This document shows positions 5,854 through 8,505 of a stretch of DNA of 8,505 nucleotides, piece by piece; within the stretch, counting starts at the first letter, position 1; the number at the start of each line of letters is the position of its first letter. The DNA comes from Gammaproteobacteria bacterium. GTDB lineage: Bacteria > Pseudomonadota > Gammaproteobacteria > PS1 > Pseudothioglobaceae. The stretch spans positions 1 through 8,505 of the forward strand of contig JAQRMT010000022.1 in assembly GCA_028599035.1 (NCBI GenBank). Reading direction: 5' to 3'. The position numbers and the translations under genes are program-made. The notes beneath the pieces were generated by a model. It searched no databases. It had not been told where the DNA came from and was given only the letters and a program-made list of their open reading frames with translations.

Positions 5854-6642
5854 CTAGAGTGGTTTGCTATTCGCTACATTCATTGATAGCTTGTCTAATT
5901 TTTGTTCAATGCGCTTTAAGCGTTCGTGAACTCCTTCCTCGTCGTTTTCGTGCTCTTGCTGCATTTTGTCAATCACAATGCCAATCATCATATTCAGAAA
6001 TACAAAGGCGTTGAAGAAGATAAACGATAAATAATATGCCCATGACCATGGGTGTACTGTCATGGTTTCATACATCACATCGGTCCAATCTTCAAAAGTC
6101 ACCACTCTAAACAGAGTGAGCATAGAAATGGAAATATCGCCCCATAAGACAGGGTTGATAGACTCAAAAATAAAACTACCTATAGCGGCGTACATGTAAA
6201 ACAAAATAAACATCAATAACAGCACATAGCCCATTGATGGCAGGGCTTTGAGCAGGGCATTGACCAACAGGCGTAATTCGGGAATGGCACTGACTAGGCG
6301 TAACACACGGAAAATACGGATTAAACGAGCCAATAGCGCATATTCGCTTTGGTCAATGGGGATCAGACTGATAGTAACGATAAGGGTGTCAAATACATTC
6401 CAAGCGTTGTGGAAAAAGCGTTTTTTATTGGTAGTAGTGATAAATCGAAGTAAAATTTCAGCTAGGAAAAATACCGTTACACCTATGTCTAGTGCCTCCA
6501 AAATCAGCAAATAATTCGGATTAAGGTCGTAAGTTTTAACGCCGATTAACAAGGACGAAAAAATGATAACGCCAATTACGCTGAATTCAAAAAATTTGTT
6601 ATTATGTAGTTTTAATAGTGTTTTTTGTAGTGTTTTTATCAT
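5854..6642 (-). CDS. Voltage-gated cation channel of the NaChBac/NavBac family, possibly calcium-selective
   Basis: The 262-residue protein is a single six-helix channel subunit that should form homotetramers in the inner membrane. Visible segments: S1 about 19-35; S2 45-67 with conserved acidic E62; S3 80-97 with D85; S4 101-118 with four gating arginines at three-residue spacing (R106, R109, R112, R115); S5 134-158; pore 169-190; S6 199-225 (FLNMMIGIVID). The S4-S5 region (IPELRLLVNALLKALPSMG) and post-pore PWSWAYYLSF closely resemble NaChBac. A C-terminal acidic linker leads into a short coiled coil with hydrophobics at 238, 242, 245, 249 and 252. The filter is TFEDWTD at 182-188, whereas NaChBac has TLESWAS and the engineered calcium channel CavAb has TLDDWSD; three acidic residues per subunit suggest calcium permeation. 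Its ATG shares one base with the arfB stop (TAATG), and AAGG lies upstream, so translation is probably coupled to arfB. Ion selectivity is inference; physiological role unknown. Confidence 0.9.
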   Translation of the reverse strand: MIKTLQKTLLKLHNNKFFEFSVIGVIIFSSLLIGVKTYDLNPNYLLILEALDIGVTVFFLAEILLRFITTTNKKRFFHNAWNVFDTLIVTISLIPIDQSEYALLARLIRIFRVLRLVSAIPELRLLVNALLKALPSMGYVLLLMFILFYMYAAIGSFIFESINPVLWGDISISMLTLFRVVTFEDWTDVMYETMTVHPWSWAYYLSFIFFNAFVFLNMMIGIVIDKMQQEHENDEEGVHERLKRIEQKLDKLSMNVANSKPL

Positions 6643-7046
6643 TAGAATCTGACCTTTTTGCGAGTTTGTTTGATTGCTGAGCGTTGAGATTTTTGTTCAA
6701 TTCGTCTGGCAATGGCTGCCTTAGAAGCCTTAGCTGGTTTTCTAATTTTTGCCACTTTGAGGGTGTTTTTTAGCAATAAGTTTAAACGCTTGAGCGCATC
6801 AAGGCGGTTTTTTTCTTGGGTGCGAAAATTGTCCGCCTTGATGATAATTACCCCATCTTTTGACAGGCGAGCGTCATTTAGTTTGAGCAATTTATCCTTG
6901 TCTTCATCGGTCAAATTCGCCATCTTTATATCAAAACGAAGATGGATACCAGTATTAACTTTGTTGACATTTTGCCCACCTTTGCCACGCGAGCGAATGG
7001 CGCGCATCTCCACATCATTTGGGCTAATCAAAATATTTTTTAGCAT
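6642..7046 (-). CDS. arfB: Peptidyl-tRNA hydrolase ArfB (YaeJ/ICT1-type ribosome rescue factor)
   Basis: ArfB enters the A site of ribosomes stalled on mRNAs without a stop codon and hydrolyses the peptidyl-tRNA, acting as a codon-independent release factor. Numbering from the ATG at 7046 (134 residues), the GGQ motif sits in SRGKGGQNVNKVNT at 19-32, followed by GIHLRFDI at 33-40. A basic C-terminal tail (about 101-134: RKPAKASKAAIARRIEQK, then KQTRKKVRF) is the part that ArfB inserts into the empty mRNA channel. That tail and the length (E. coli 140) separate it from the larger release factors RF1 and RF2. Earlier starts are possible: ATG 7055 and TTG 7064. I prefer 7046 because ISPNDVEMRAI then aligns with the E. 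coli start IPDGELEITAI. None has a clear ribosome binding site, and the gene starts inside ribF by 23 bases, which suggests coupled translation. Its stop overlaps the channel start. Confidence 0.93.
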   Translation of the reverse strand: MLKNILISPNDVEMRAIRSRGKGGQNVNKVNTGIHLRFDIKMANLTDEDKDKLLKLNDARLSKDGVIIIKADNFRTQEKNRLDALKRLNLLLKNTLKVAKIRKPAKASKAAIARRIEQKSQRSAIKQTRKKVRF

Positions 7047-7935
7047 CTGCGACATCAAGTTCAATTTGTTTTTTTAATGTTGAAAAATCATCGAAATCTC
7101 TCTCATCTCTAATCTTGTGTTTAAAAATGGTTTTGGCTTTAAATCCATAAACCTGTCGATTAAAATCAAAGAGAAACACCTCCAACAAAGTCTTTGTGCC
7201 TCCAATTATTGGGCGATTGCCAACACTGCACACGCCTTGGTAAGTGGCACCATCTAACTCAACCATCACGGCAAATATGCCGTGGACGGGGCTGATTTTG
7301 CGCTGAATGGGGATATTGATGGTTGGAAAGCCAATGTTGCGTCCGTTTTTTAATCCATGAATAATTTTTCCAGTGATGGAAAACTCATACCCTAGCATTT
7401 GTGAGGCAGCCTGCAATTCGCCCTGTTTTAATAGCGAACGGATTTCTGAGCTACTGATGCGACAGTTATTATGCAGAACGCTTGGTGTTTTTTCTACTGT
7501 AAATCCTTGGATTTTTGATAAGCTTTGTAACAGTGCAAAATCGCCTTTTCTGCCCTTGCCAAAACGAAAATCATCGCCGATTAGGCAGTGTTTCATACCT
7601 AATTTATCGAGTAGAATTTGTTGCACGAAGCCCTGTGCTTCTAGTTGAGAAAAGCCCTGATTGAAGTGAATGATTAGATGTGTGTCCAAACCCAGCGAAG
7701 AGAGCAAGGCGTGCTTTTCCTTAAAACTGCTGAGCGACGCCTGTTCATGACCAAAAAAACTTTGTGGCGTGGGCAAAAATGAGATTAACACACAAGGTAC
7801 GCCTATCTTCTTTGATTTTTCAACCAGTCGTAAGATGATTTTTTGATGGCCTAGATGTACGCCATCAAAGTTACCAATGGTAACGACACTGCCAAAATAA
7901 GGGTTTAAGTTTTGTAAGCCACGGATGAGTTTCAT
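7024..7935 (-). CDS. ribF: Bifunctional riboflavin kinase / FAD synthetase RibF
   Basis: RibF phosphorylates riboflavin to FMN and then adenylates FMN to FAD in the cytoplasm. The N-terminal FMN adenylyltransferase module (about 1-180) shows the nucleotidyltransferase motif TIGNFDGVHLGH at 19-30, SFLPTP at 52-57, GDDFRFGKGRKGD at 120-132 and the ISSSEIR motif at 160-166. The C-terminal riboflavin kinase module (about 183-300) shows GKIIHGLKNGRNIGFPTINI at 189-208 with the ATP/metal-binding T205 and N207, GIFAV at 219-223, SVGNRPI at 237-243 and LEVFLFDF at 251-258 with the likely catalytic base E252. The 303 residues fit the usual 300-315. It starts three bases after the mutY stop and its end overlaps the start of arfB. 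No FMN riboswitch is seen near it, though the operon promoter lies outside the window. Confidence 0.96.
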   Translation of the reverse strand: MKLIRGLQNLNPYFGSVVTIGNFDGVHLGHQKIILRLVEKSKKIGVPCVLISFLPTPQSFFGHEQASLSSFKEKHALLSSLGLDTHLIIHFNQGFSQLEAQGFVQQILLDKLGMKHCLIGDDFRFGKGRKGDFALLQSLSKIQGFTVEKTPSVLHNNCRISSSEIRSLLKQGELQAASQMLGYEFSITGKIIHGLKNGRNIGFPTINIPIQRKISPVHGIFAVMVELDGATYQGVCSVGNRPIIGGTKTLLEVFLFDFNRQVYGFKAKTIFKHKIRDERDFDDFSTLKKQIELDVADAKKYFD

Positions 7936-7938
7936 AGG

Positions 7939-8505
7939 TTATATTTTAGCAATAATTTTCTTAACAGGTGCTGGCAAGCCAACTTTTAATTTGGCAATAG
8001 ATTGGAAGCCTTTGGTCGTTGTACAAATAATTAAAATGGGGCTAATTATTAAATGATAGTGAGTAAAGCTGTGCTTAATTATTGCTAACTTTTCTTTTAT
8101 CTGAGCATTTCTATCAAATTTTTTAATGGTTTGATTGATGATTTTTTCATCGTTTTCGCATTCTACAAGACTCCATAGCCCGCCCCAAATACCTTTTTGT
8201 GGGCGTTTTTCTAAATAAATTTCCCCCGCTATGTTCTGGTAAATCAGCATTGCAATTGTGCGAGTGGGTTTGCTTTTCTTAGGTTTTGGGTGGGGGTATT
8301 CACCCTGTGTGTTGGTCTGCCATGCTAAACAATCAAATTGAACGGGGCATTGTTCGCAGTTTGGCTTACTACGGGTGCATAGGGTTGCACCTAAATCCAT
8401 AATGGCTTGTGTGTAATCGGCGTTGCGCTTATCAGGCGTGTGATATTTTGCCAAACGCCATAATTGTTTAAGTGTTTCGTTTTGTCCGTAATGCCCCTTA
8501 ACTTG
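7939..8505 (-). CDS. mutY: A/G-specific adenine glycosylase MutY, C-terminal part (5' end outside window)
   Basis: MutY removes adenine mispaired with 8-oxoguanine or guanine, starting base excision repair. The window holds the last 188 codons; the frame stays open to the edge, entering as QVKGHYGQNETLKQLWRLAKYHTP. QAIMDLGATLCTRSKP matches the end of the glycosylase domain, and the four iron-sulfur cysteines keep the spacing C-x6-C-x2-C-x5-C (CTRSKPNCEQCPVQFDC). The second half is the NUDIX-like 8-oxoguanine recognition domain: IYLEKRPQKGIWGGLWSL, then KHSFTHYHLIISP, where the family FSH loop reads FTH, and a final LPAPVKKII as in E. coli GLAAPVERLL. The catalytic helix-hairpin-helix region and the Glu and Asp catalytic residues lie beyond the edge, so intactness cannot be judged. 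A TTG at 8454 is internal, not a start. ribF follows after three bases. Confidence 0.95.
   Translation of the reverse strand, partial: QVKGHYGQNETLKQLWRLAKYHTPDKRNADYTQAIMDLGATLCTRSKPNCEQCPVQFDCLAWQTNTQGEYPHPKPKKSKPTRTIAMLIYQNIAGEIYLEKRPQKGIWGGLWSLVECENDEKIINQTIKKFDRNAQIKEKLAIIKHSFTHYHLIISPILIICTTTKGFQSIAKLKVGLPAPVKKIIAKI

Noticed and set aside
5854..6642. A potassium channel
   Set aside because: The pore lacks the GYG-type filter; TFEDWTD and the flanking S4-S6 sequence match NaChBac-type channels instead.
6712..7077. A 121-codon plus-strand ORF opposite arfB and the end of ribF
   Set aside because: The minus strand here encodes the GGQ motif and basic tail of ArfB, so the plus frame is a shadow.
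8452..8454. TTG at 8454 as the start of a 171-residue protein
   Set aside because: The frame stays open to the window edge and the upstream codons continue the MutY sequence (QLWRLAKYHTP), so this is a truncated view of a longer gene.

Overview
This window looks like chromosomal core DNA from a low-GC gammaproteobacterium. The basis is the close match of most products, recalled from memory, to the E. coli-type versions of MutY, RibF, ArfB, TruA, DgkA, LptB, TsaD and ComM. LptB also implies an outer membrane with LPS. The A/T-rich codon use, tight packing and the pairing of a bactofilin with a NaChBac-type channel would fit a marine gammaproteobacterium, for example the SUP05/Thioglobus group. 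That last placement is a guess, not something the sequence proves.

Layout, left to right: (1) 42-3283, minus strand, a tightly coupled run lptB > tsaD > comM with 8-base overlaps at both junctions (LPS export, tRNA t6A modification, transformation helicase). (2) 3335-3844, plus strand, a bactofilin gene. Its promoter appears to have its -35 box on the lptB start codon, and its 3' end overlaps that of birA by 41 bases. (3) 3804-4888/4897, minus strand, dgkA > birA (overlapping), encoding diacylglycerol kinase and a biotin ligase without the DNA-binding domain. (4) 4940-5683, plus strand, truA, divergent from dgkA across about 42 bases. (5) 5684-5853, the only sizeable gap (170 bases), with a terminator hairpin after truA, a perfect 22-base palindrome and a 21-base-period repeat. 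(6) 5854-8505, minus strand, mutY (5' part outside the window) > ribF > arfB > a voltage-gated cation channel, with spacings of +3, an overlap and TAATG.

Most genes are housekeeping: DNA repair (MutY), flavin cofactors (RibF), ribosome rescue (ArfB), tRNA modification (TruA, TsaD), lipid recycling (DgkA), biotinylation (BirA) and LPS transport (LptB). The accessory elements are the bactofilin and the ion channel. The channel's selectivity filter carries three acidic residues, the pattern associated with calcium rather than sodium selectivity. I see no mobile element, CRISPR array, rRNA or tRNA gene. I also see no clearly novel multi-gene system; the best leads are the channel filter, an unusual BirA biotin-binding loop and the structured truA/channel gap.
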